Assembly: GCA_025890175.1 (NCBI GenBank)
Contig: JANPYM010000020.1
Span: 203,906-267,905, forward strand
Source: Ciborinia camelliae
Lineage: Eukaryota; Ascomycota; Leotiomycetes; Helotiales; Sclerotiniaceae
Direction of reading: 5' to 3'
Length of the DNA: 64,000 nt
Position numbers and translations under genes: made by a program
Part shown: piece after piece, positions 1 through 14,800 of the stretch
Layout of the letters: every line of letters begins with the position of its first letter
Position numbering within the stretch: the stretch's first letter is position 1
The notes under the pieces: generated by a model
What the model was told of the DNA's origin: nothing
What the model saw: only the letters and a program-made list of their open reading frames with translations
Databases searched by the model: none

Positions 1-3000
1 ATAAAAACTAATATACTATTTTTATTATTATTAATTAATATAAACAAATACAAAATTTATTTCAATAATATTCAAAATATTTTAATTTTATCAAAAAATA
101 TATATTCAATATTTCAAAAAAACAATTATATTTTTTTATTCTAAAAAATCTAATTACAAAATTTCGTTTAAAATTTTATTAAAATTAATAATTATTATTT
201 AACAAATACAAATTTAAAACAATTTTATAAACATTTTGAATATTCATTAATTTATTATTTTTATTAAATATTCCAAAAAACAAAATATAAAAATATTGTT
301 TAAAATAATTTAAAAAATTTTATTAGATTTTACAAATATTATTAAAAATACAAAAAGTTTCTCAAAAAATTTAATTTTAATTTTTATAAAAATATTAATT
401 TTAATTATTTAATTATAATAAATATCTTTTATATTAAAAAAAACTTTATTTTTTATATAATCAATAAAAAAACTTAATTTCAAATAATCTAATAATTTAA
501 TAATATCAATATTTATTATACTTAAAATACTTTAAAAAAATATTAAATAAATATATATATAAAATTTTTAAATTATATTATTTATAATATTAATAAAAAT
601 TGTATTAACAAAAAATTTATTTAATATATTAATATAATATTAATCAAAATCAAAAATATATTAATTAAAACATATTAATTTATTAAAATTATTAAATATT
701 ATTATTTTATATTACAATAAATATATAATATTATTAATAAAAAAATAAAAAAACTAAAAACAATAAAAAAAATAAAATTATAAATAATTATCAAAATTAT
801 TAATAATTTAATAAAACTTAATAATTTAATTTTAATTTTTTTAATTTTTAAAATATATCTTTAAATAAATAAATTTAACATTTTAATATTATTAATATTA
901 TAATAATTAAAAACTATTAAAAAAATTATAAACAAATTATAAACAAATTATATAAATTAAAAGTTAAATAAATAATATTAAATATTTTAAAATAACAAAA
1001 TAAATTAAATATAATATTAATATATAATTTACTTTTAAATATTAAAATATTAATATAAAAAAAAAGAAAACAATTATATTAATAAATAAACAAAATTATT
1101 CAAATTATTTAATATAATAAATAAAATCTATATAATATAATTAACTAATAATTTTATTAAATTTAAATTTATTTTAATAAAATTATTTTAATAATAAAAG
1201 TTAATTAAATAAAATCAATTTTTAAATAATAATTTATTTCAATTAATAATTATTATTTTATTTATATATTATTTACAAAATATTATAAATATATAGATTT
1301 TATAAATAAACAATAATAATTCAATATTTATTATTAATATTTTTATTTATTTTTAATTAAATAAAAAAAAATAATAAAAAAAATTTTAATTTTTATTTTA
1401 ATAAATTAAATAAAAAATTTATTTTTATTATAATTATAATATTTATATTATATTCAATAAATCTATTAATTTATACAAAATTAAAATAATAAAAAATTAA
1501 TAAATTAATAAAAAACAAAATATTCAAATTTATTTTATTAAAAAATATATTATTAAATATTAAAATTTTCAATTTATAATTTATTAATAAAATTAAATAT
1601 ATTAAAATTAACAAAATATATTCTAAATCTCAATTAATTATTTAAATATAATAAAATAAAAATAAAAACATAATTTTTATATAATTATTTATAATATAAT
1701 ATATTAATTAATAAATAATATTAATATTAATAATAATTAAAAAAATTATAAAATATAATATTAATTTTTATAAATAAAATATTAATTAAATTTATATTTG
1801 AATTATAATTAATTTGATTTAAAAGTTCTATATTTAATTTTTATCAAAAATAAAAGTTTTTAAGAAATTTTTGTTATAAATAATATATTTATTATATAAT
1901 ATTTCAAAAATTAAAAATTATTAATTTAATATTTATTATAAATATTATATCAAAAACTTTTAAATAAAATAATTAATTTATAATTTATATTTTATATATA
2001 TAATATTAAAAAATATTATTTTCAAAATTATTGATTTACAAATTAATAATATATTTATTATTATTAATAAAAAATTTATAAACTATAAATAAAAATAATT
2101 TAAAAAAACTAAATTTTTAATTAAAAAATATAAAATATTAATATTTAAAATTTTAATAAAATTTAATAATAAAATATTTACAATAAATAATAATATAATT
2201 TATTTAAATTAAAAAAATTAATTTAAAAATATTAAATTAATTAAAATTAAATTTATAAATTTATATAATACTTAAAAAAAAGTTTATATAATTATTATAT
2301 CAAAAAACCAATATCTTTTATATCAAATCCAAATTATATATAATATAATAATATATCAATTGAAAATGTTATATAATTTATTAATTATTATTTAAATAAT
2401 TAATTTAAAATTAAAAAATATTAAAATATTAAATAAATATTTATAATAATAAATTAATAATTTAATATAAAAACTTTATTATATTTTATTTAATATTAAT
2501 TTATTTTAATTAATTATTTTTATTAATATTTTTTTTATTAATAATCAAAATTTGTTATTTCAAATTAAATATATTATAATATTTATAAACAAATATAATA
2601 AAACTAATATTATTTATTAATTATTAATCAAATATAAACAAATTATAAAAAATATATTAACTTTCAAATTTTATAAAATAATTTTAAAATTCGATTTAAA
2701 AATAATTATCAAAAATATAATTAATAACATTTTCATTCAAAATATATCTTTAATAATCTATATCAATTTCAAATCGCTATACAATTATTTTACAAAATTA
2801 AATATAATTCAAAAAAAAAACTAATAATCAATATTATAATATTTCGTTAATTTTATAAATATTACAAAATTATTAAAATCAAATAAATTGATAAATATTT
2901 AAATTTAATTAATATAATAATTAAATTTAAATTATATAATATATTAAAAAATCAATTAAAAATAATATTATTAATATTAAAATTACAAAATAAATTAAAT

Positions 3001-3170
3001 ATAATAAATAAAAAAATTAATATAATATTAAAAAAAAAAATATATAAAAAAATAATATTTTTTTTTATAAAATTATAAATAATTATATAATTTTATATAA
3101 AATATATTATATAATTAAATAGTATTTTAAATAATTATAAATATTAAATAAATTATATATTTACAATATA
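1..3170. repeat. AT-rich block without genes (RIP-type isochore), C-retaining strand
   Basis: Almost pure A/T sequence. No open frame of useful length and no recognisable coding signal on either strand. The few remaining G:C pairs are nearly all C on the plus strand: many 60-base lines contain 2-5 C and no G. Composition is consistent with transposon-derived DNA decayed by repeat-induced point mutation, but no element can be recognised. The block ends abruptly near 3170-3200, where mixed-composition DNA begins. What lies to its left is outside the window. Confidence 0.85.
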
Positions 3171-4968
3171 TTTATATATACGCTATACACAACCATAGTA
3201 TACCGCTAATAGCATTCCCGTATTACAGTACTAGTATATGTTAATAAGTATATATAATTGATTTATAGTATAATTTTTAAAGCTTTAAGTCAAATATACT
3301 ATATACTATAGTACATTTGTTTCTCCATCGCCCATAGTGATTCCAACAAGAACCTTTTCCGATACCCTCTTTTTTGCGGTAGGCTTGTTTATAGAACTTT
3401 TAGTCTCGAGACCAAAGTCACCAATTTTCCTATTCCCAATTCTCACAACCAGATAAGAGTAACTCCCTCATTCTTTTGATCCCCAATAATCCAATCTTCC
3501 CAAACCTCGAAGCCAGATGAGATCAATTACCCAATTCTTCAACCCACCAGTGTTCCAATATTCCCAATCCTCGAAATCAAATAAAACTAACTCCCTCATT
3601 CTCCCAATCCCAAATACTCCAATATTCCCAAACCTCGAAATCAAATGAGATCAATCCTCTCATTCTTCCAATCCCCAATACTCCAATATTCCCAAATCTC
3701 ACAACCAAATAAGATCAATTCTCCCATTCTCCCAAACAAACTAAATCAATACAATATACAATTCGTATAATAAATCTAAAAAATAAGTATATTCATTCAT
3801 TCACAAATGATCAATCTCGTATTGTATTTCATTACATTGTATTACATTGTATACAATATCAAGTCAAGTCAAAACCAAACCAAGTGTCCAATCAAACCCG
3901 ATCCAAGCTAAGGATTAATCACGTGGTATCTACCATTCTTCTTCTCCTACCTACCTACCTATCTACCTACCTACGGAGAAGAGTAAGTAACTTGGAAGTG
4001 TTTATTCTACAATCTCACAATCTCACAGTCCCACCCATATAAGACGGGATGGGAGTCTTCGATATTCAATATCTCCAATCTTCCATTGAAAAATCTTATC
4101 TCTATCATCTCTATGATATCAATCTATTGATCAAGAATTTCCCATCTCATCTTTCATCGTCTCCCCTCCCATTTTACCCCATCCCATTTTACCCCATCCC
4201 ATTTTATCTCCCATCTCATCCCCTCCCCATTTTACCCCTTCCCATTCCCTCCCATCTCATCTCATCTCCCATCCCCCTCCCATTCCAAGTCAAAATCCCA
4301 TTCAAATCTCTTATCAAAACTCCATTCAAAGTCAAAGTCCCATTCAAAATAAAATATCTACTACAACCATAACTACCAAGACTACCATAACTATCATAAC
4401 TACCAGAACTAAGTAATTACCCCCTTCCTCTTTCTTTCCCCCCCCTCTTTCCCCCCTTTCTCTCCTTTATCCCTCCCTCTTTCTATCCCTCTCTCTTCTC
4501 TCTTTCTCTCTTTCTATATAATATATAATATATCTAGGTAGGCCCCGGGTAGGTAGGTAGGTAGGCCCCGGGTAGGTAGATAAGGATTCATCTATACTTA
4601 CTTACTAACTTACTTACTGACTGACTAACTTAGCAAGCCCAAGCCCAAGCCCAAGCCCCAGGTCTATCTGCCTGTCCATCTGTCTGTCCATCTATCTGTC
4701 CATCTGTCTGTCCATTTTAACATCATTCAATTTCCATTTCCATGTTCATGTTCATGTTCATTTAATATCCCATCGCATCCCATCGCATCGAGCCCATCCC
4801 ATCCCATCCCATGCCATCCCACCAAATAATCCAATCCAAATCCCATCCACTAATTTTCCTCTTTCATTTCAATTCAATTCATACCCCCCCTTTTCCCCTT
4901 TCCCCACCCTCCCTCCCCCCCTTTCCCCTCCCTCCTCATCCCTCCTCCCTCCCCCCTCTCCCCTCCCC
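3171..4968. other. Gene-free transition zone of simple repeats, 3' flank of AGC1
   Basis: Mixed-composition DNA between the AT block and AGC1. It holds a 64-bp minisatellite (listed separately) and an ACCT microsatellite near 3947-3973. It also has CCCATTTTACC-type pentamer and octamer repeats (4140-4290), C/T-only tracts (4416-4510 and 4880-4970), and GTAGGCCCCGG repeats near 4535-4572. CCATCTGTCTGT repeats (4672-4712) and CATCCC repeats (4770-4810) follow. The short open frames here are made of these repeats and I do not call them genes. Confidence 0.75.
3419..3740. repeat. Minisatellite, five imperfect copies of a 64-bp unit
   Basis: The core ATTCCCAA recurs at about 3433, 3497, 3561, 3625 and 3689, exactly 64 bp apart. 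Each is followed by a CTCGAA/CTCACAA segment and an AGATCAA/AAACTAA segment. Copies 4 and 5 are most alike; copy 1 is most diverged. The unit is pyrimidine-rich on the plus strand. Confidence 0.8.
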
Positions 4969-7217
4969 TCAAGAACCAACCACCCCCATTCCCCCCATAG
5001 CCCTCGGCAACCCCAACCACTTTTCCCTCCCCGGCACCTTAACGCGACCAAACTCCTCATCCAGATCCAGAATAATCTTCAACGCATTCCGGCTTCTCAA
5101 ATAATGAAGGGGGCCCTCCTGACCCGGCAAGATCGGCGCCGGCACGTGAGGTATCTCGTGCGGGGCAGCACCCGGCATGGGGAGGACGTTCTGCAGGACC
5201 TCGTAGGCGGCGAGGGTGAAGCCGAATTGGGGCGAGGAGCGAAGGATGCGCGCCGGGCCGCCTTTGAAGAACGCTTTGAAGCCTTCTTCGTGCAGGATCG
5301 TCTTGGCTGCGTGGCGCAGGGATGTGTATTGGGATTCGCCCTTGCGCGCCTCGACTTGTAATCGGGTTTTGATGACATCACAAGGAGTGGTCAGGTAAGC
5401 GGCGGGCATACCGGCGATGGCACCGGCGGTCAAGAGATGCAAGACACCCAATTTTTTCGTTGGGCTTTCACCAAAGAAATCACGCTTGAGATGGTTATAG
5501 GTAGGGAAGTAGATGGCGGAGAAAGGAACATCACGAAGGAGACAAGCCGATGCACCCTTGTAGAGACCGACGAGACCGAGGTTACGAACGATCCACATGG
5601 CCGAGCGACGGGGAGTACCTTCAACACTCTTGGCAACTTCTCCTTGAACTTGGAGACGAATTTTAACAATTTCAAGAGGGTTAGTGAAGACCTATGTGGG
5701 GGGTTAGTAAACTGTAAAAAGTGGGATTGAGAGGTAAACATCAACTTACAACTTGACAAGCACCAGCCATACCACCAGCAATAATTTCATGCTTGACAAG
5801 AATCTTGCCATCCTTTGAGGAGAAATGACCACGAATAAGATCATTGACAGTCAACTTGATAGCCTTCTCCGGAGCCACACCCACAAGTTGTGGGAGGACA
5901 CCAGAATATAAGCCCTTGAATCCCTCGTTGCGCACAACCTTCTTAGCACAATCCCAAGAGTTCTTGTATAACATCTCCCCCACTCTTGAAGATCGTTGAT
6001 TTTGCATACGGGTTTTGACGAGATCGATAGGGTATACCATGAATGCGCCAAAAGCTCCTGCTAAACTTCCCAATGCGAAATGATGTACAGATTCGAGAAC
6101 GCTATAGAGAACACTTCCCCCGGCCGTTTTTACACCATTGCCATTACCAATCTTTTCGTAAGCATTATACAGAGGGCTGCGCCATGAAGCATCGAGAACC
6201 TTTGCGAAATCAGATAACCCAAGTCTGCCAGAAGGATTATCAAGACTGGCAAAGTGAAATAAGATATCAGCTTCCATAGGAGTGAAGAGTGAAAATCTGG
6301 TAATTCTTGCTGCTTCATTCAAGAAATCCGTTCTTGTAATCTTCCCATCGGTACTCTCTGCCGTTGCTTGTCTAATGATCATCTCCACCAAATCCATCTC
6401 TCTCATCATGTTCTGGAAAGCTCGAACGTTGGCGTATGAGATCTTGCTACCAGTCGAGATATTGCAGAGGGTATGTAAGTTTTCGAGAAGGTGATCCGAG
6501 AGTTTATGTTTGGCAGTTTCGAGGATGATTCGTTGGAAATCTTCCGGTTCAATATATCCATCTCCATCTTTGTCAAAGTGATGGAAAGCTTGACGTATTC
6601 TCTCTCCTTGCAGACCTCGAAGCATCTGCGAAAATTGTGGATAAGTCAAATCATGTCTTCTCTTCTTTCCTCCACTATATAAAGTAGCCCATTCGCAATT
6701 CCAATCGAAAGGTATGGTATTTGGTCCCTTGTTCAACTCATATAACTTCTTCAAATCCTCATATTTGACGGTACCGGTTCGATCGACATCGAAAAGACGG
6801 AATGCGATCTCGTATTCAGCATCAGGTTTGGCAAGAAGGTTTTCGTATGTTCCCCAATCATGTAAACTGATTTTACCCGTATTTCTTTGATCGGCCACAC
6901 GGAATAGAATGGAATATTGTTCTCGTTTGATTTTGTGCTAGAGGAGAATCAATTCCATTAGCTATGACTCTCCAGAGGTGGAAAGAGGACAGAAATGCCA
7001 CGGCACTCACATAATCTTCATCTTTTGGCGCAATGGCATTTATGAAGTCTTCCTCACTCATATAATCCTCGGCTCCCGACTCATCCTTCCGCGAATGCTT
7101 CTCAAATGTAGCTTTCGATTGAGCAGAGAGTTGAATGTCCTCCACGACCTCCGAGCCCAACAATGACTCCTTCACCACCTCCTTTGCCGTTGTGAGATCT
7201 GTCCCTGTCATCTTCAA
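4969..7217 (-). CDS. AGC1: Mitochondrial aspartate/glutamate carrier with EF-hands
   Basis: Three exons (7011-7217, 6937-5750, 5691-4969), 705 residues. Both introns are GT-AG and phase 0 (73 and 58 nt). Calcium-sensing aspartate/glutamate exchanger of the mitochondrial inner membrane, serving the malate-aspartate shuttle and nitrogen metabolism. The N-terminal half is EF-hand-like: a canonical loop [12 protein letters not shown] at about 191-202 and a degenerate one around [12 protein letters not shown]. The C-terminal half is a mitochondrial carrier domain with all three signature repeats: [10 protein letters not shown] (about 372-381), [11 protein letters not shown] just after the second splice junction, and [11 protein letters not shown]. 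Length matches the Aralar/citrin type rather than the shorter yeast Agc1p. The start at 7217 is the first Met of the exon; a Met two codons later is also possible. The gene stands alone between two AT-rich gene-free regions. Confidence 0.95.
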
Positions 7218-7820
7218 GTCAACACTTCCAATCTACCACTCTGCGCGGTATTGTATCAAAACCGTCTTGTGAAATTCGTCCAATGGATACGGTGTGATTC
7301 GTAGGAGTCGTTATGAATGAATGACCGACCTTCGGAGAAAGATCTGCAAGGAATTGTGGAGTTCCTGGAGTTTCCCGCCCCCAAATTGGATTTGAAAGTA
7401 GCGTCTTGTCAGACTGGGAATAATTTTTTTTTCCCGAGGCTGTCGCAAGCTGACTGGTGAATTGACGTGCAGGTAAGCAGCTGAGTAAAATATGTTGAGT
7501 TTCAGCGGGCACCGAAAATTGAAACAATAATTGAAGAAAGAAAATTGAAATAATTAAAGAAAGAAAATTGTAACAATTGAAGAAAGAAAAACAAAGCAAC
7601 AATTAATTTATTTTCCCTTTTCCCCCATCTTCTTCCCCCATCTCCCTCTCCTCTCCTCTCCTCCCCTCACATACAATCATATAATCATACTAAGGAAAAT
7701 GGGGGTCAGTCTATCTCCACGGACACATTACCAACCAGTACCCTAAAATTCCCGTCAGGGAAGCCCTTTCAATTTACCTACCTACCTAGAAGTAAGGGGG
7801 GGGTTATAGAAACCGTTATA
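7218..7820. other. Upstream region of AGC1
   Basis: Probable promoter and 5' UTR of AGC1 on the minus strand. Contains a GAAAATTGAA/AATTGAAGAAAG repeat run (about 7510-7595). On the plus strand it has a C/T tract (7610-7670), read as purine-rich in the direction of AGC1 transcription. An ACCTACCTACCT microsatellite (7776-7790) lies at the edge of the next AT block. I see no separate gene. Confidence 0.6.
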
Positions 7821-8610
7821 CATTAGATAAATAATCAAATTTTTTTTTTTTCTAAAATATTAATAAATCGAAGAATTCTTTAATATTTTTTAATATAGAT
7901 TTGTATTTTAAATTAAATATATATATTAAAATAAATATAAAAAAAATCAAATACATAATTTACATTAACTTATTATTAATACCAAAATAATTATTAAATC
8001 TATTATATTATAAATCTAAATATAATCTATAAATTTACTACAATATATATTAAATTATATATATAAATCTACAATATTTTATATTTGATTGAAATTTCGA
8101 ATACAATAAAATACAAATAAATTGTAAATATTGAATTAAATATCTTCTTTTAATAAAAAATATATTTACTTAATATTTTTATTGAATATTATTGATTCAA
8201 TAATAATTGAAATAATTAATAAAAAAAAATTAATTTAATTAAAATGATTAATAAAAAATAATTGGATTTTGTTTACATTACTATAATTTATTAATAATAT
8301 AATCAAAATATTATTTATTATTAATTAATAATATTTATTATTAATAATATTTATATATTTATTATTATATTTTATTTTATTATTTATTATCTATATATTT
8401 TAAATCTTTAATATACCCAAACTATATTATTTATATTATTTGTCCTCCAAATATATTTATTTTCGCTTCGCTTTTTTTTCGATTAGTTTTTAATAAATAT
8501 ACAATATTATATCTAATAGATATTTAATATTTAAATTAAATTTTATTTAAAACATTAAAATAAATAAAATATACTTTCAAAATATATTATAATAAAGTTT
8601 TAATAAAACA

Positions 8611-8833
8611 TTATAATAATATAATTATAATAATATAATTGTAATAATATAATTATAATAATATAATTGTAATAATATAATTGTGATAATATAATTGTGA
8701 TAATATAATTGTGATAATATAATTATAATAATATAATTGTAATAATATAATTATAATAATATAATTATAATAATATAATTATAATAATATAATTGTGATA
8801 ATATAATTGTAATAATATAATTATAATAATATT
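8611..8833. repeat. 14-bp AT minisatellite, about 16 copies
   Basis: Tandem copies of TAATATAATTRTRA (R is A or G), including runs of the TAATATAATTGTGA version. Copies differ almost only as A versus G at two positions, the pattern expected from G-to-A decay of an originally G-containing unit. Confidence 0.85.
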
Positions 8834-11800
8834 ATATATAATTAATTAATTAAATTGTAATAAAATAAAATATAAGATTAAAATAAAATTTATTTTTTTG
8901 AATATTATTTTATTATTAAATCTTTAATTTTACTTTTTTTCAAATTATAAACTTTTTTATAATTTATTTTTTTTTATTTTATTATTTTTATTATTTACAA
9001 AGAATTTTTTGCTATTTCAAAATTTATTATTTATATTTTGATTATATACTTTTGTATACTCTTTTTTTATATATTTCTATATATTTTTATATATTTTTAA
9101 ATATTTTTATATTATCCAGATTTTTTTTTTAATTTTTTTTATTATTTAATGTAAAGTTATTTTATACTACTTTTTTTATATTTTATTTTAATAAAATAAA
9201 TACAATTTCTTTTTTCGAAAATGTATTAATATTATTATAAAAAATTATTAAAAAATAAAACTTATATATTTAAAAAATTATAAAAACGAAAGTTTATTTA
9301 TTAAAAAACAAATAAACAAAAAACACTTATTTGGAATAAAAAAATTTTTAAATTTATTAATTAATCAAATATATTTTTATTTTATTCTATTTTAATTATT
9401 TTATTTTATTATTTTTTCATTTTTTATATTAAGGTTATATTATTTATTATAAATAATACCTATAATATTATTTAATAATAATATTTGGAATATATTTTAA
9501 TTATATATTTTATATTTAATTAAAATTTTTATTAATATAAAAAATATTAATAATATATTTATATTATCTGAAAATTATTTATAAAATATAATATTAAATA
9601 AAAAAAAAATAAAATAAAAATAATAATATATTATAAATATTAATAATTAATTTGATTCGAGATTATTTATTTTTACACCCAATTTAAATATAAAAATAAA
9701 CAATCTTAAATAAAATATTGAAAATTTATATCTACCTCTTAGATTTCTAATTTTTTTATTAAAATCGGAAATCTGCAATATAAATTGATATTTAATAATT
9801 TTATATTTAAAAGATTTTTTTCAAATTTTCTAAATCCTAATTCTATAAATAATATATTATTATACTTATAAATTTATTAAATATTAATATATCTTTAATA
9901 ATATCGATTTTTATTTTATTTTATTTATTTTTTATTAAACTTTATAATTAATTAATATTTAAATTATTTACAAATATTATTAATTAATTTGAATTATTCT
10001 TTTTTTTAATTAAAAACTTAATTTAAAAGAAATTATATTATTTTATAAAATAACAATTAAATTTTATAATTAAAAAATAAATATTTATAGCTTTAATAAT
10101 AATAATATTGATTTTGTAATATAATAAATAAGTATTTTGTAATATTTTCTATATATAAAAAAAATATATTAATTTAATATATATTAAATATATAAATAAT
10201 TTGAAAACAAAAAGATATAAATATTAATTATTATAAAATTTATAATATATTTAAAATATTCGTTAATATTATTTATAATATATATTTATTGTTTGGATTT
10301 GGTTTCATAACAAAGTTTATTATATTATTATGTTTTTATTATAATCCCTATATTATTATTATTAATTATTTAATATATTAATTATAATTTAATTATTAAA
10401 TAAAAATAAATAAAAATTATAAAAAAATAAATATTTATTTATTTTCAAAATTTTTTAAATAATAAAATATATATAATAAAAAATTAAATAAATATAATGA
10501 TATTATTAATTTTTAAGTATTATATCTATTCGTTTATATAAATTTATAATTTTTGAATATAATAATCAAAAAAAATATTAATAAATATAAATTGGTTTAG
10601 ATCTTATCACATTATTTATAAATATATTTTATTTATTTTTTATTTTATTAATATAATTAAATAATAAATATTAATTATATAAAATAATAGATTTTTTAGC
10701 CGATTTTCGATTTTATTTGTTTTTTTTAATTAAAAATAAAAAATATATTATTATATTTCACTATTTTATTATTTTTAATTAAAATAATTTAAATCTTAAA
10801 ATTATATTATATTTTATTAATAATAATAAAATTATTTATTATAATTAAATCCAAAAAATCAATAATAAATTATATTCAAAAATCGAAGTATATTTTAAAA
10901 TAAATATTTATATTATAAAAATTTAAATTAGAAAAATATATTAAACAATAATTAATATTTAAAAATAATATAATATTATTATATAAAATTTAATAAATTT
11001 ATTATAACAAATTAATAAAGTTTTTGATAAAAATAAAAAGTATAATATAAATTTAAATAATAATTTTATAAATATTAAATATTACAAATTATTATATACT
11101 CCAATCTTTTTATTATTTTTTAAATATTAAAAACTATAGATAAAAAAAAATGCAAATATATAAATATTAATATAATAATATATTTGTATATATTTTATAA
11201 ATAAATTATAGAATATAAAACAATAAACAAGTAATGTATTTAATATTAAATAATCAAAAACGATTAATGAATAATTTTTTATAAAAAATCTTGAAATTGT
11301 AATTATAAAAATCTAATATTTTAATTATAATTTAATAAAATATTATTTTTTAATATATTTTTGAATTTAAATCCGAATTATTATTTATTAAATTTTAACA
11401 TAAAATTATAGAATTTTATATTAATTAATATAATATATAAATATTATATAAATAAAGTTTTTAATTTAAATATATATTGATTTTTTTGTAAATTTATTAT
11501 TTATAATTTTATAATAAAATTTTGTTTTAAAAAAATCTTTATTTTTATAATTAAAATAAATATTTTATATTTTTTAAAAAATATTTTATAAATAAAAATA
11601 AGATTAAATCGAAAAATTGTTTTATATTTAAATATTTTGATTATAATAAAATCATTTTGATTAAAAATAATATATTTGTTTAATATTAGATTTATTTAAT
11701 TAATATATTAGAATTATTAAATTATATTAATTTTTAGATTAATAATATTTAATATTTAATAATTTTTTTTAAAAGTTTTTTTAATATTTATTAAGAATAT

Positions 11801-14800
11801 ATTTAAAATATTTAAGTTTTTGTATATAATAAATAATTTAAAAATTTTAAATATTTATATTAATAAAAATTTTTGTAAAACAATTGTTTTTTAATATATT
11901 TTATTATTTTTATATTTTAAAAAATTGTTTTCGTTATTCTTAATATTAATTTCGAATATTAAAAGTTTTGTAAATATAATAAAATATTATTTAATAAAAA
12001 TAAAAAAAGCTTATATAATTTTTGAATATATATTTTTAAAAACTTTATAATAATATAAAAAAATAATAATATATAAGTTTTTTTTAAATATAAAAATTTT
12101 TTTTATAATATAATTATTAAAAAAATAAATTTAATTTTTAAATATTTTGAATAATATTAATATAAATATATAAATATATAAAATAATATTTCAAAAAATA
12201 AAATTTTAAAAAATATTAAAAAATTTTATTTATATTTGAATTTATCGAAAAAAATGTTACAATTAAATATTATTTCAAAAAATATTGTTTATATAATTAA
12301 ATAAACTTTTTGATGTATATTCAATCTTGATAATTATAATATAAACTTTTTAGTTTTTTTATTATCAATTAAAATTAAAATTAATTTAATAATATTGTTA
12401 GATTGATTTATAAAATTATTATTAATTTATATATTGAATTTATTATTTTTAATTTTTATTATCAAAATAATAAATAATATTGAATTTCTAAATAATAAAT
12501 TTTTAAATAAAATAATAGATTTTGTAATAAATTTTATAATAAATTTCGATTTATTAATTTTACAAGATTTTTTGTATAATATAATAACAAATTTGATTAA
12601 TTTTATAAATATTATATAATTATATATAATAATCTTAAATATTTTGAATCGATTTATAATAATAATTATTAATATTATAATAATTAAAATTGATTTAATA
12701 AAAATAAAAAAAATATATATAATTATTTTTATAATATTTAAATTTAATATTTTTATTTTAAATCAAAATTTTTATATAATAATTTTATAAAAAGTTTTCT
12801 TTATATAAGATTGTTAAAGTTAATATTAAAAAATAAATAGAATAAAAACAATTAATTAATCTGATTTTTATATTAATTAAGATTTTAAATAATAAAAAGG
12901 ATTTTAAATTTGTTTTTAATTAAAAAAAAAAAAAATATTTTTAATTTAATAATATAATTTGTTTTTCTGTTTTTATTAAATATAATATTAATTAAAAACT
13001 TTTATATTAATTTTTTTAATTTAAAAAATTCAAAATATATTAAATTTATTAAATAATTGTAAATAATATTTAAAATTAATAAAAATTTTATTAAAAAAAA
13101 ATTTTTTTTTTGAAATTTTTATTTATTATATAATATTTTATTTCTAATTTTCAATAATGTTATATAATAATATTGAAAATATTTAATATAATAATATATT
13201 CTTTTTATATTTATAATATCAAAGTCCAAATTTTATTATTTTTTTTTATCAATAATACAAAAATGATATTTTTAATTAATATTTTGTTTTATAAAGTTAA
13301 TATTTTTATTATTTATTAATATATTGTTAATAAATATTATAATAAATTTAATAATAAAAATAAATTTTTTATTTATTTTAAACTTAATTCTTTTATCAAA
13401 TTCTATTAATTTATTAATATATATTATAATTTTTTCAAAATCCGATCTATATAAATCTAAAAAAATTGTATATATAAATTTGTTTTGAAATCTTTCAATT
13501 ATATTAAATTTAATTAATTAAATATAAATATTTATTAATAAATAATATATATTAAAATAAAGATTAAAAATATTAATAAAATATATAATAAAAAAAAATA
13601 TTATAACTTTATTAATATTATAGATATAAAAATGATAGATATAAATTGTAATTTTGAATTCTTTTATTGAAAAATAATATTAAATAATAGAATATATTTT
13701 AATTCGTTTAAGATTAATTATTTTTCTAATATAATTCGTAATATAGAATTTAATAGTTTTTTTTTTAAAATCTAATATTTTAATTTTAAAAAAATATTGT
13801 ATAAATAAATTAGTGATAATTTAAAAAACATTTATAAATAAAATTGTTTTTAATAAATTTTTAATAAAAATCATTTTTTTACTTTTTATAAAAATATAAA
13901 AAATATTTAAAATATTCAAAAAAGTTAAAGATAATTCTAAATATTTTATATATAATTTTAATATTAAAATTATTTTATTTAAAAATGTAATTTTAGATTT
14001 ATAATTTTTATTAATATTTTGGATTCGATTTATTAATTATTTATTGCTATATTTTGTTTATTGGAAATATATAATAAAATCGAATAGAAAAAATATCTTT
14101 TTATTTTATGATTATATAAATTTATTAAATATTATTCAAATTAATAAATTTTAAATTTTTTTATAATATATTTTATTAAACGAATTTACAAAATATATTA
14201 TATCGAAATATATTTGATTTATCAATTTATTGTTTTTCAGAATAATTTTAAATAAAAAAATAGGGTTAAATTAATAAAATTTTTTTTTATTAATTTTTAA
14301 TATTAATTAATATTTCGATTTTATTATTAATAAAAAAAGTTTTTTGAATATTAATTGTATATTTTTTTTTTATTATAAAAAAAAGAGTAGATATAAAGCA
14401 ATTTTTTGTTTTAATATATTTATTATTTTAAATAAATTTTTAATATTTTTAAGATCGGTTATTAAATCAAAAATTTTTAATAACAATTTATATTATTTAC
14501 AAAATATATTGTTTTTTTTATATTAATTATTTATTTTCAATTTAAAAATATTAGGCTTAATTATTTTATTATAAAATCTATAATTTATTTGTTTTAATTT
14601 ATTTTTTAACAAAATTATTATAAATATAATTAACAAATTTGTAAAAAAAAAAATATTATTTTTTATACTAAATTTAATTAAAATAAATTAATAACATTTT
14701 TTTTTAATAATAACATTAATATAAATAATATAATAATTATTATTTTTTTCATTTTTTTATTATCGATATTTTAATTAGAATTTTTAATTTTTTTAATTTT

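Noticed and set aside
4049..5104. Pro/Ser-rich open frames 97-107 codons long upstream of and overlapping the AGC1 3' end
   Set aside because: They translate CCCATTTTACC-type and C/T-only repeats; codon content follows the repeat unit and one overlaps the AGC1 coding exon in antisense.
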